Source: an uncultured Pseudomonadota bacterium (GTDB taxonomy: Bacteria; Pseudomonadota; Gammaproteobacteria; Methylococcales; Methylomonadaceae). Taken from it: 55,461 bases of DNA. Below the pieces are notes generated by a model. The model saw only the letters and a list, made by a program, of their open reading frames with translations, was not told where the DNA came from and did not search any database. The first letter of the stretch is position 1; each line of letters starts with the position of its first letter. Positions 19,228-27,682 of this stretch are shown here, piece by piece. Made by a program: the position numbers and the translations under genes. The stretch is from positions 1-55,461 of the forward strand of contig CAIXED010000020.1 of the NCBI GenBank assembly GCA_903918375.1. The letters run 5' to 3'.

Positions 19228-19873
19228 AAATCAGTCTTGCGTGGTTGGGCTGCCAAACAGGATATTTCGTCATAATTGAGGTAAATAGCGATGAACCGAC
19301 AAACTGCTGTAACCATAAACGGGTTTTTGGATAGGCGGCTTGATTAAACCAATCGCTATCCACCGCAGCGAACTGGCGAATAAAAGGCAGAATAGCGGCA
19401 TCAGCGATACCAAATTTAGCACCAGCCAAATAGTCAGTTTGATTTAAGCGCTGTTCGAGAGTTGCTAAAAAAATTTCGCCTTGTTGGCGATAATGGCTTT
19501 CTGGAAATTCTGGGTAACGATCCGCATATTTGTAGCGATCTAAAGCTTGCTTGAACTCGCCATCATTACAAGCAATGAGCTGTTTAATATCATCGCCATT
19601 TAAGCTAGTAAGCCAGTTGTCAGGATCATTTTGCTGTAGTGCCCAGCGCATAATATCGAAACTTTCATCAATAACCTGTCCGTCTTCTAACACCAAAACC
19701 GGCACAGTGGCTTTTGACGAAGCGGTTAACATAGCTTCAGGTTTATTTTTCAGCTCAATTTCGCGCAATTCGACCATCACCCCAGAATAGGCAATGGCCA
19801 AACGCGCTCGCATAGCATAGGGACAACGCCGAAAACTATAAAAAATCGGCAGAATCGGGTTTTTCTCTAACAA
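19217..19873 (-). CDS. Glutathione S-transferase-like protein
   Basis: A 218-residue cytosolic protein with a thioredoxin-like N-terminal domain and an all-helical C-terminal domain. The N-terminus has [21 protein letters not shown] with a CPYA motif and a possible active cysteine at about residue 18. The typical GST cis-proline and substrate motif follows ([20 protein letters not shown]). The start is TTG at 19873; AAAGGG lies 8 bases upstream, just after the stop of the small upstream gene. The next ATG would cut into the thioredoxin fold. Substrate unknown; omega or SspA-like classes are possible. Confidence 0.8.
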   Translation of the reverse strand: MLEKNPILPIFYSFRRCPYAMRARLAIAYSGVMVELREIELKNKPEAMLTASSKATVPVLVLEDGQVIDESFDIMRWALQQNDPDNWLTSLNGDDIKQLIACNDGEFKQALDRYKYADRYPEFPESHYRQQGEIFLATLEQRLNQTDYLAGAKFGIADAAILPFIRQFAAVDSDWFNQAAYPKTRLWLQQFVGSSLFTSIMTKYPVWQPNHARLIFNQ

Positions 19874-19877
19874 TCCT

Positions 19878-20048
19878 TTAACCCTTTAAAGCCTGACGTT
19901 TGGATTCCAATTCGGTATAAAAATGCCGTCTTAACATTGAGTCTTCAGGAACAAAGTCAGTGCCGTTCAATACGACTTTCTCCGATTTAAGAAATAACAT
20001 TAAGCCACATACACTCACAAATACTGCTAACACGACCAAAATATCCAT
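19878..20048 (-). CDS. Small single-helix membrane protein (56 residues)
   Basis: A short gene supported by its ribosome site and context. GGAG stands 6 bases before the ATG, and the stop is 4 bases before the GST start. The product begins MDILVVLAVFVSVCGLMLF, a single transmembrane helix at about residues 2-20, followed by a soluble tail (LNGTDFVPEDSMLRRHFYTEL) and a basic end. I do not recognise a family. Close spacing suggests it is translated with the GST. Confidence 0.65.
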   Translation of the reverse strand: MDILVVLAVFVSVCGLMLFLKSEKVVLNGTDFVPEDSMLRRHFYTELESKRQALKG

Positions 20049-20177
20049 TGCAAACTCCTAATCTGATTGATTTACGATTATCAACATACCATCAGTTACA
20101 GAATATTCGCTGTGACATATTGTCGCGCGGCAATTGGTCACATTTTCAAATCGACCAATTAGCAGTAATCTACACCC

Positions 20178-20238
20178 CATGCTAGATGCGCTAGCTGATG
20201 AATCCTTCCTCTATCCGACTTCAAGTCGGATTTTTTTT
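20178..20238 (+). ncRNA. Candidate small RNA with intrinsic terminator
   Basis: A TAATCT -10 (20166-20171) with a weak TTTCAA -35 (20144-20149, 16-base spacer) would start an RNA near 20178. It contains a small hairpin (GCTAG-ATGCG-CTAGC, 20181-20195), a single-stranded pyrimidine stretch (AATCCTTCCTC) and an intrinsic terminator: ATCCGAC / GTCGGAT (20213-20231) followed by eight T. No plus-strand gene lies upstream within 950 bases that would need this terminator. The pyrimidine stretch could pair with Shine-Dalgarno sequences. Promoter strength is the weak point. Confidence 0.45.
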
Positions 20239-20301
20239 GCCCAAAATATTTGCACATGGTCGGGTAAAATTTGCGCTATTACCAATCATTAATAATCAAA
20301 C

Positions 20302-20892
20302 ATGACCTCAATTAAAACTATCTGTGTCTATTGCGGCTCAAGCCCAGGACGACTAGAAGTCTACAGCGAAGCCGCCAATCTACTTGCCGAATCGCTAGTC
20401 GCTGAAAATATCCAATTGATTTACGGTGGTGCCAGCATTGGCATTATGGGCATGGTTGCTGATCGGGTATTAGCGCTGGGCGGGCAAGTGATAGGCGTAA
20501 TCCCAAAAGCCTTGTCGCATAAAGAAGTCGCTCATCCGAATCTCACCGAGCTACATATCACCCACACCATGCACGAACGCAAAATGTTGATGGCGGAGTT
20601 AGCCGATGGTTTTATCGCCCTGCCCGGCGGGATTGGCACCCTTGAGGAATTATTCGAAATCTGGACTTGGGCGCAATTGGGTATTCACAACAAGCCTTTG
20701 GGTTTACTGAATGTCGCCGGTTATTACGATGACCTGATTCGCTTTTTGGATCACGTTACCGAGCAACAATTTTTCAAACCCCGTCATCGTCAGATGTTGA
20801 TGGTAGAAAGTCAGCCAGCGCATTTACTCAAACGCTTTTTAAGCTTTCAGCATTCGCTTGTTGAACCTTGGCTTGGCAAAGATGAAATCTAA
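20302..20892 (+). CDS. LOG family nucleotide phosphoribohydrolase
   Basis: A 196-residue cytosolic Rossmann-like protein of the LOG/TIGR00730 family. It shows CVYCGSSPG, LIYGGASIGIMGMVAD, MHERKMLMAELADGFIALPGG and the catalytic signature PGGIGTLEELFEIWTWAQLG. Members hydrolyse nucleoside 5'-monophosphates at the N-glycosidic bond (cytokinin ribotides in plants, AMP-type substrates in many bacteria). It ends 4 bases from the convergent esterase gene. The physiological substrate here is unknown. Confidence 0.9.
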   Translation: MTSIKTICVYCGSSPGRLEVYSEAANLLAESLVAENIQLIYGGASIGIMGMVADRVLALGGQVIGVIPKALSHKEVAHPNLTELHITHTMHERKMLMAELADGFIALPGGIGTLEELFEIWTWAQLGIHNKPLGLLNVAGYYDDLIRFLDHVTEQQFFKPRHRQMLMVESQPAHLLKRFLSFQHSLVEPWLGKDEI

Positions 20893-20896
20893 ACGC

Positions 20897-21511
20897 TCAG
20901 TCAAAAATCAACTGTTCAATTTCAGGCAATGCCTGTTTGATGTGTTCAAAACTGTGTGACCCACCTTCAAAGGTCAGCAGTTTGGCCTTGCTTTGATACT
21001 TCAATACCGTTTGCTGCGAATCAATTAATTCATCCGCCATATCTAACAAAATGGTTCTATCGATAACTTGGGTATTGTTTTCTAGGTGTTGCTGGTAGAG
21101 AAGATATTGCTCGCAGTGCGACTGTTGCCAGTCATAACTCAAGCCAAGTTCGCTATTTTCGGTAACACCAATAAACTGGGTCAGCAATTCACTCGGAGTA
21201 ATCGCCGGATTAATCATGATCGCTTTGCTACCGGTTTTCATTGCCAAATATTCACTAGCAAAACCGCCCATGGAAGACCCCATGAACAACACTTGATAGC
21301 CTTGATCTAAAAACTGATTCCATTCAAACAATATATCCTCAACCAAGCTTCGAAAATCCCTGTAATCGACATTTGGGCTAAAAAACACGATGTTCTTTTG
21401 CTGGCAAAACGCCTGCATCACCACTAATTTTTGTTTGCTTTGTAACAAATTGCCGTTCAAATCCAATGAAGCAGAATTGAACCCATGAAGATAGATAATT
21501 GCTTTTTTCAT
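20897..21511 (-). CDS. YqiA/UPF0227-type alpha/beta-hydrolase (esterase)
   Basis: A 204-residue alpha/beta-hydrolase starting at MKKAIIYLHGFNSAS, the conserved N-terminus with the oxyanion HG. The nucleophile elbow is GSSMGG (S80), the acid is probably in DMADELID and the histidine in GGSHSFEH. Related YqiA and YcfP proteins are small cytosolic esterases of unclear substrate. The frame extends upstream to 21568, but that stretch has no family similarity and no ribosome site, so the ATG at 21511 is chosen. It is 65 bases downstream of the isocitrate dehydrogenase gene on the same strand. Confidence 0.82.
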   Translation of the reverse strand: MKKAIIYLHGFNSASLDLNGNLLQSKQKLVVMQAFCQQKNIVFFSPNVDYRDFRSLVEDILFEWNQFLDQGYQVLFMGSSMGGFASEYLAMKTGSKAIMINPAITPSELLTQFIGVTENSELGLSYDWQQSHCEQYLLYQQHLENNTQVIDRTILLDMADELIDSQQTVLKYQSKAKLLTFEGGSHSFEHIKQALPEIEQLIFD

Positions 21512-21576
21512 AAAGATAAATGGGGTTAAAACAACAGCGAGTGAGGCGATGCCCAAACATCGCCCCACTAAAACAC

Positions 21577-22587
21577 TTAAACCATCGCCGCAATAATCGC
21601 CTCAGCCATTTCGCTGGTGCCGGTTGTGCTATTTGGGTTCAAATCAGGGGTGACGAATTTGCCTTCTGTCACCACTTTTTCAATCGCGGTTTGCATCCGA
21701 TTCGCCGCGTCATGTTCGCCAAGGTGATTTAACATCATCACTCCGGCCATCATCACTGCGATTGGGTTAGCAATGTTTTTGCCAGCAATATCCGGCGCAC
21801 TGCCGTGAACGGCTTCAAACAAAGCGGCATCAGCACCAATATTGGCACCAGGAATTAAGCCTAAGCCACCGACTAAACCAGCGGTTAAGTCAGACAAAAT
21901 ATCACCGAACATATTGGTGGTTACAACCACATCAAATTGCTCAGGCTTCATCACCATATGCATACAAGCTGCATCGACGATTTTTTCATCAAATTCAATA
22001 TCTGGATATTTAGCGGCCACTTCACGAGCGGTTTTTAAAAACAAACCTTGGGTGAATTTAAGAATGTTGGCTTTGTGGCAAACCGTGACTTTTTTGCGAT
22101 TGTTATCACGCGCATATTGAAACGCATATTCAACAATCCGCTCAGAAGCCTTGCGTGTAACAACCGCTAAACTTTCGGCGATGTCTTTGTCGGCAGTTAG
22201 ATAATGTTCCAAACCGACATACAAGCCTTCGGTGTTTTCACGAACGATAACAATATCAACATTGTCATAACGAGTTTTAACGCCGTTCCAATTTTTGGCA
22301 GGGCGAACATTGGCGTATAAATCGTAGCGTTTACGCAATTCGACGTTGATACTTCTAAAGCCTTCGCCGACCATAGTGGTCAATGGACCTTTAAATGCAA
22401 CACGGGTTTTTTCGATGGATTCCAAAGTCGCTTCTGGTAATGGTGTACCGGTTCTTTCATAAGCCGCTAAACCGGCTTCGGCTTCCAGCCAGTTGATTTT
22501 TGCCCCAGATGCATCAATTACCGCAACAGCGGCGTCCATAATTGAAGGGCCGATACCATCACCTTTAATCAACGTGACGTTATGCAT
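21577..22587 (-). CDS. NAD-dependent isocitrate dehydrogenase
   Basis: A 336-residue enzyme of the isocitrate/isopropylmalate dehydrogenase family. Visible blocks are LIKGDGIGPSI, GEGFRSINVELRKRYDLYANVRP (the Ser-x-Asn and arginines that bind isocitrate), VIVRENTEGLYVGLEH and the C-terminal EAVHGSAPDIAGKNIANP. The last block and the short length resemble NAD-dependent homomeric IDH rather than the longer NADP enzyme. It converts isocitrate to 2-oxoglutarate in the TCA cycle. 3-isopropylmalate or homoisocitrate dehydrogenase are alternatives, but no leu or lys genes are nearby. Confidence 0.85.
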   Translation of the reverse strand: MHNVTLIKGDGIGPSIMDAAVAVIDASGAKINWLEAEAGLAAYERTGTPLPEATLESIEKTRVAFKGPLTTMVGEGFRSINVELRKRYDLYANVRPAKNWNGVKTRYDNVDIVIVRENTEGLYVGLEHYLTADKDIAESLAVVTRKASERIVEYAFQYARDNNRKKVTVCHKANILKFTQGLFLKTAREVAAKYPDIEFDEKIVDAACMHMVMKPEQFDVVVTTNMFGDILSDLTAGLVGGLGLIPGANIGADAALFEAVHGSAPDIAGKNIANPIAVMMAGVMMLNHLGEHDAANRMQTAIEKVVTEGKFVTPDLNPNSTTGTSEMAEAIIAAMV

Positions 22588-22671
22588 TCGATTCTCCAGA
22601 CAGTTATAAGAAATTTAATCATACACAGTTTTGGGCTGCTATCCCAGACTACAAGCGGGATTTCAGGCTAT

Positions 22672-23274
22672 TCATTTCAACATCGGCACCAAATAAGCCC
22701 AAATTTTCTCGGCCACGATAGGCTGGGCTAATGCATTCGGATGTAAACCATCAGCCTGCATCAATTCCGCTTTAAGGGCGACGTCTTCCAATATAAACGG
22801 CACATAAGGCAGTTTTAACTCGGCAGCCAGTTGCGGATAAATGTTGTAGAACATTTCGATATAGCGTTTGCCATAGTTGGGCGGGATTTTCATCGCCAGC
22901 AATAACACTTTGGCACCGGCTTTTTCCGCGCGTTTCACCATTTCGATCAAATTAGCTTTCATCGCTTCCGGTGATAAACCGCGCAAACCATCATTAGCCC
23001 CCAATTCAATCAAGACAATTTGCGGTTTATGACGACGCAAGGCATCATCAATCCTAGCCAAACCGCCGGCCGTGGTATCGCCGCTGATGCTTTCATTGTT
23101 GATAACATAAGGGCTATGCTGTGCCGTCAAGCGGTTTTGCAACAAGGCGACCCAGCCTTGCTGAACTTCGATGCCAAAGCCGGCACTAATGCTGTCACCC
23201 AACACGACTATGGTTTTAGCGGACACCGTCCACGGTAATAAAGTCATCATCACGACAAGGAAAATTTTTAACAT
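22672..23274 (-). CDS. tesA: SGNH esterase, acyl-CoA thioesterase I / arylesterase TesA
   Basis: A 200-residue periplasmic GDSL/SGNH hydrolase. The signal peptide MLKIFLVVMMTLLPWTVSA precedes VVLGDSISAGFG (nucleophile S28), ISGDTTAGG (Gly block), LGANDGLRG (Asn block) and DGLHPN (Asp-His). It hydrolyses acyl-thioesters, lysophospholipids and aryl esters. The start is the ATG at 23274, with GGAG 8 bases before it; the frame is open further but would break the signal peptide. The start codon overlaps that of divergent ybbA. The tesA-ybbA-ybbP order is the same as in E. coli. Confidence 0.9.
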   Translation of the reverse strand: MLKIFLVVMMTLLPWTVSAKTIVVLGDSISAGFGIEVQQGWVALLQNRLTAQHSPYVINNESISGDTTAGGLARIDDALRRHKPQIVLIELGANDGLRGLSPEAMKANLIEMVKRAEKAGAKVLLLAMKIPPNYGKRYIEMFYNIYPQLAAELKLPYVPFILEDVALKAELMQADGLHPNALAQPIVAEKIWAYLVPMLK

Positions 23275-23965
23275 GCTTAACACTCCAGAAACCCTCAACA
23301 GCCAACCAATTATCGCCGCTCAACAACTGGGCAAAGCGGTTCAAACATCAGAAGGCACTTTGCATATCTTGTCATCAGTGGATTTAAGCATCAAGCACGG
23401 TGAAACCATCGCCATTGTCGGCGAGTCCGGTTCAGGTAAATCGACCTTGCTGGGCTTGTTGGCGGGGTTGGATCTGCCGACTAGCGGCAGAGTGTTAATC
23501 AACGACATTGATCTTAATCAACTGAATGAAGATGGCCGCGCGGCTTTGCGTAATCAAGCGATTGGTTTTGTGTTTCAGTCGTTCCAATTACTGCCCAGCT
23601 TAACCGCCTTAGAAAATGTAATGTTGCCGCTGGAATTAGCCGGTGATCGTCAAGCCGAAAGCGCCGCTAAAAATCTGTTGCAACGGGTCGGTTTAGGCCA
23701 TCGTTTAAATCACACTCCAAAACAATTATCCGGCGGCGAGCAACAACGGGTTGCCTTGGCGCGGGCTTTCGTCACTCGTCCGGCAATTTTGTTTGCCGAC
23801 GAACCGACCGGTAATTTAGACAGCAAAACCGGCGCCAGCATTATTGATTTATTATTCGAGCTAAATCACGAGCAACACACCACCTTGATTTTGGTCACCC
23901 ACGACGCTCATCTTGCCGCACGTTGCCAACGCACTATTGCTTTGGAAGCGGGACATTTACTATGA
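23273..23965 (+). CDS. ybbA: ABC transporter ATPase YbbA
   Basis: A 230-residue ABC ATPase of the LolD/MacB type. Walker A is GESGSGKST, the Q-loop is QSFQLLPSLTALENV, the signature is LSGGEQQR and Walker B is ILFADEPTGNLDSKT. It pairs with the large FtsX-type permease YbbP, whose ATG overlaps the YbbA stop by 4 bases (ATGA). The ATG at 23273 shares two bases with the tesA start on the other strand; AAGGA at 23257-23261 is the likely ribosome site. Upstream in-frame codons lie inside tesA and are not conserved. Substrate uncertain; lipid or toxic hydrophobic compounds are proposed. Confidence 0.88.
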   Translation: MLNTPETLNSQPIIAAQQLGKAVQTSEGTLHILSSVDLSIKHGETIAIVGESGSGKSTLLGLLAGLDLPTSGRVLINDIDLNQLNEDGRAALRNQAIGFVFQSFQLLPSLTALENVMLPLELAGDRQAESAAKNLLQRVGLGHRLNHTPKQLSGGEQQRVALARAFVTRPAILFADEPTGNLDSKTGASIIDLLFELNHEQHTTLILVTHDAHLAARCQRTIALEAGHLL

Positions 23966-26445
23966 GATTGTTCAATCTGGCTTTAAAAATGCTGTGGCGC
24001 GATTGGCGTTCCGGCGAACTCAGTTTGTTGGTGTTCGCTTTATTAATCGCCGTCACTAGCTCGACGACCATCAGTTTATTCGCCGACCGCTTACAAAACA
24101 CCTTCAACAACCAAGCCGCAGAGTTTTTAGCCGCTGATTTAGCGGTTTCCAGCCCTAGCTTAATCAATTCGACTTGGCTGGAAAAAGCCAGCGAACTGGG
24201 TTTAAAGCAATCACAAACCAGCGAGTTTCCCAGCGTTTTGTTAGAAAACCAAGCCATGTTATTGGCTTCGGTAAAAGCGATTAGCGACCACTATCCGTTA
24301 CGCGGCCAATTAAAAATCAGCGGCGATGATTACGACACCCAAACCAGTATTAATCATGGTCCAAGCGCTGGACAAGCTTGGGTTGATAATCGGGTTTTAA
24401 CCGCCTTAAACCTGAAACTCGGCGACTCGCTGACCGTTGGCGAAAAAGCCCTGCAAATCAGCCAAGTGGTTCGTTTTGAACCCGACAAACGCGGTGATTT
24501 TTATAATTTCTCGCCACGAGTGATGATCAACCAAGCCGATTTAGCCGCAACCGCAGTGATTCAACCTGGCAGCCGTGTGCATTATGGTTTTCAATTCAGC
24601 GGTGATGAACAGGCTTTGACCACGTTTAAAGACTGGCTGAAACCACAGCTGAACCCCTCGCAACGGATTTTGGATATTCATCAAGATCGCCCTGAATTGG
24701 GTTCGGCTTTAAGCCGCGCGGAGCGCTATTTGGGTTTATCAAGCATTGTGGTGATTCTGATTGCCGGCGTCGCCATCGCCATGTCGACTCGCCGTTATAG
24801 CGAACGTCATTTCAACGCCACCGCCCTACTACGCTGCTTGGGCTGTCAACAAACCGAAATTCTGCGTTTATACAGTGTGCAGTTTTTATTACTGGGGTTG
24901 GTCACTTGTGGCTTAGGCTGCGGTTTAGGTTGGCTGTCACAGCTAGGGTTAATGGTGATTCTTAAACCGTTGTTACCGGAACAATTAGCCAGCGCCAGCG
25001 GTTTTGCCTTGGCGATGGGCTTTATCACCGGTTTTGCGATTTTATTAGGCTTTGCGCTGCCGCCTTTATTGCGGCTACAACAAGTGTCACCGTTACGGGT
25101 TTTGCGCCGCGAACTGGAACCAACCCCGAATAGTGCTTGGTTAATTTACGGCTTGGCGCTGGGTTTGGTGGCGTGTTTAATTTGGCGCTATACCAACGAT
25201 TTAAAAATGACGCTGATCATCCTGGGCGGCGGTTTTGTTGGTTTACTGGTGTTGGGCTTAGTGGTTTACGGCTTGTTAAATCTCGGTCGCCGCGCCTTGC
25301 CACGAATGAGCTTAACTTGGCGCTTTGGCTTGCAAGGTCTGTTTCGCAACCGCCAAGCCAGCGTAAGTCAAATTTTGGCGTTTAGCATTACTTTAACTGC
25401 AATGACGCTAAGCTACAGCGTTCGCAATCAATTACTCGAAAGCTGGCAACAACAGTTACCGGCAAACGCGCCTAATCACTTTGCGTTAAACATTCTGCCC
25501 GAACAACAAGCTGGCTTTGCTGAACAGTTACAACAAGCACAAATCGCCAGCAGCCAGTTTTATCCGATTGTGCGGGGGCGTTTAGTCAGCATCAATCAAC
25601 AAGCGGTACAACAACGGGTCAGCAAAGACAGCCAAGGCGAAGCAGCGACTCAACGCGAACTGAGCCTGACTTGGAGCCAACAATTACCGGCTGATAACAA
25701 AATCATCAGCGGCGCAGACTGGCAAAACCTTGAACCGGGCAGTATCTCAGTCGAACAAAAACTGGCCGACAGTTTAAAAATCCAAATCGGCGACCAACTC
25801 GGTTTTACCATTGGCAGCCAACCGGTCAGCGCTAAAGTGGTGAATATTCGCAGTGTGCAATGGGACACCATGCAACCGAATTTCTACATGATTTTTTCAG
25901 CGGGTAGTTTGGATAATTTCCCGACCACTTTGATGACCAGTTTTTATCTAGCCGAAAACCAAAAAAGCCTGTTAACCGCGTTGGTCAAAAAATACCCCGC
26001 CACCACCATTTTGGAAGTTGATCAGGTCTTAAAACAATTCAAAACCATCCTCAGCCAACTCACCGAAGCGATCAATATTTTGCTGTATTTTGCCTTAGCG
26101 GCAGGCTTTACCGTGTTATTAGCGGCGGTTTACAGCAGTTTGGATCAGCGATTGTACGAAGGCGCTTTGTTAAGAACTTTAGGCGCAAAACGTGGTTTAT
26201 TGCGGCTTAGTCATTTGATTGAGTTTTGTTTAATCGGTGCTATTGCGGGCAGTTTGGCTTGCATCGCTAGTGAAGCGATTTTGTACGGGCTTTATACGCG
26301 CTTGTTGCGGATTGAATATCATCCAACCTATCAGTTATGGCTGGCATTACCTTTGATTGGGACGCTGATAGTTGGATTGACCGGCTATTGGGGGGTGAGA
26401 TCGGTGGTGAAACAGCCGCCGTTGGTGGTTTTGAGAAAGCATTGA
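23962..26445 (+). CDS. ybbP: FtsX-like ABC permease YbbP
   Basis: An 827-residue inner-membrane permease with duplicated FtsX (MacB-type) domains. A first helix (about 18-40) is followed by a periplasmic domain, helices around 265-400, a mid-protein pair of helices, a second periplasmic region and a final block of three helices near the C-terminus (ILLYFALAAGFTVLLAAVYS, LIEFCLIGAIAGSLACI). It starts at MRLFNLALKML, overlapping ybbA by 4 bases; the longer frame starting inside ybbA is not the real start. Together with YbbA it forms a mechanotransmission-type ABC system. Confidence 0.88.
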   Translation: MRLFNLALKMLWRDWRSGELSLLVFALLIAVTSSTTISLFADRLQNTFNNQAAEFLAADLAVSSPSLINSTWLEKASELGLKQSQTSEFPSVLLENQAMLLASVKAISDHYPLRGQLKISGDDYDTQTSINHGPSAGQAWVDNRVLTALNLKLGDSLTVGEKALQISQVVRFEPDKRGDFYNFSPRVMINQADLAATAVIQPGSRVHYGFQFSGDEQALTTFKDWLKPQLNPSQRILDIHQDRPELGSALSRAERYLGLSSIVVILIAGVAIAMSTRRYSERHFNATALLRCLGCQQTEILRLYSVQFLLLGLVTCGLGCGLGWLSQLGLMVILKPLLPEQLASASGFALAMGFITGFAILLGFALPPLLRLQQVSPLRVLRRELEPTPNSAWLIYGLALGLVACLIWRYTNDLKMTLIILGGGFVGLLVLGLVVYGLLNLGRRALPRMSLTWRFGLQGLFRNRQASVSQILAFSITLTAMTLSYSVRNQLLESWQQQLPANAPNHFALNILPEQQAGFAEQLQQAQIASSQFYPIVRGRLVSINQQAVQQRVSKDSQGEAATQRELSLTWSQQLPADNKIISGADWQNLEPGSISVEQKLADSLKIQIGDQLGFTIGSQPVSAKVVNIRSVQWDTMQPNFYMIFSAGSLDNFPTTLMTSFYLAENQKSLLTALVKKYPATTILEVDQVLKQFKTILSQLTEAINILLYFALAAGFTVLLAAVYSSLDQRLYEGALLRTLGAKRGLLRLSHLIEFCLIGAIAGSLACIASEAILYGLYTRLLRIEYHPTYQLWLALPLIGTLIVGLTGYWGVRSVVKQPPLVVLRKH

Positions 26446-26452
26446 TTTTTTG

Positions 26453-26485
26453 ATTTGCACCAGTTCAAATTGAACTGGTGCAAAT
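26453..26485. terminator. Bidirectional terminator between ybbP and sbp
   Basis: A near-perfect 33-base palindrome: ATTTGCACCAGTTCAA, one central base, then its complement. It lies between two convergent genes, with T-rich sequence on the sbp-outgoing side. Confidence 0.65.
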
Positions 26486-26538
26486 TTAGAGATAAAACTA
26501 TCAGTTTTTAATCATCCCTGAACTATTACAAACAGATT

Positions 26539-27543
26539 TTAACGTTCGTAAATCTTGTCAAACACACCGCCATCAGCGAAATGTTTGTTTTGCACTTCTG
26601 TCCAGCCACCAAATTGTGCAACATTGACTAATTCAAGCGTTGGGAATTGTTTCGCATATTTCGCTAACACTTCTTTGTCGCTAGGACGGTAATGATGCTT
26701 AGCAATCAGCTCTTGGCCTTCTTTGCTGTACAAATGTTTCAAGTATTCAGTCGCCACTTCGGTTGTGCCGTGTTTACGAGCAACGTCTTCAACCACAGTC
26801 ACAGGCGGCTCAGCTAAAACACTGAAAGATGGCGTAACGACTTCATATTTATCAGCACCGAATTCTTTCAATACTAAATAAGCTTCGTTTTCCCAAGTGA
26901 TCAAAACGTCACCAATTTCACGTTCAGCAAAAGTGGTGGTTGAGCCACGAGCACCGGTATCTAATACAGAAGCGTTTTTAAACAATTTACGCAAAAACTC
27001 TTTCGCTGCATCTTCGTTATTGCCGTTTTGTTTTAAGGCATAACCCCAAGCCGCCAAATAGTTCCAACGGGCACCACCAGAGGTTTTTGGATTAGGTGTC
27101 ACGATGCTAACGCCAGTTCTAACCAAGTCATTCCAATCTTTGATTTTTTGTGGATTACCTTTACGCACCACAAATACCATGGTTGAAGTATAAGGAGAAC
27201 TATTGTTAGGCAACTGACTTTGCCAGTTTTCTGGGATCAATTTGCGACGGTTATACAATTGGTCAATATCGTATGAAATCGCCAAAGTCACTACGTCAGC
27301 CTCTAAACCATCTAATACAGCACGCGCTTGTTTACCGCCGCCACCGTGAGATTGTTTAACATTAACCGTATCACCAGTTTTTTCTTTCCAATATTTAGCA
27401 AATAATTCGTTGTATTCTTTATAAAACTCACGAGTTGGATCGTAAGATACGTTTAGTAAATTAATTTCAGCCGCGTTAACCACACTAGCAACGCTGAATA
27501 CTAGCAAGCTTGCTGCTATGGATTTAAGTAAAGTTTTTTTCAT
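26539..27543 (-). CDS. sbp: Periplasmic sulfate-binding protein (Sbp/CysP family)
   Basis: A 334-residue periplasmic binding protein with a signal peptide ([24 protein letters not shown], cleavage before AEINLLNVS). Family blocks are [52 protein letters not shown] and [11 protein letters not shown]. It delivers sulfate, and perhaps thiosulfate, to the CysTWA permease encoded upstream on the same strand. A porin gene lies 139 bases upstream and a 7-bp hairpin separates them, so it can be expressed from the same transcript. Confidence 0.93.
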   Translation of the reverse strand: MKKTLLKSIAASLLVFSVASVVNAAEINLLNVSYDPTREFYKEYNELFAKYWKEKTGDTVNVKQSHGGGGKQARAVLDGLEADVVTLAISYDIDQLYNRRKLIPENWQSQLPNNSSPYTSTMVFVVRKGNPQKIKDWNDLVRTGVSIVTPNPKTSGGARWNYLAAWGYALKQNGNNEDAAKEFLRKLFKNASVLDTGARGSTTTFAEREIGDVLITWENEAYLVLKEFGADKYEVVTPSFSVLAEPPVTVVEDVARKHGTTEVATEYLKHLYSKEGQELIAKHHYRPSDKEVLAKYAKQFPTLELVNVAQFGGWTEVQNKHFADGGVFDKIYER

Positions 27544-27600
27544 GTGTAAAACCTATTTAAGTTAATTAATCGTTTGAAGGAATGAAATCCCTGTTGTCAA

Positions 27601-27618
27601 TTCCGCATCCTTGCGGAA
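27601..27618 (-). other. Hairpin between porin and sbp
   Basis: TTCCGCA and TGCGGAA form a 7-bp stem with a 4-base loop (AGGA in the transcript). There is no T-run. It may protect or separate the sbp message downstream of the porin message. Confidence 0.4.
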
Positions 27619-27682
27619 ACTCGGTTAGATTTTTATCCCTAATCCACTGAGCTTTAAGGTCCTTTTGTATGACTAACTAAAT

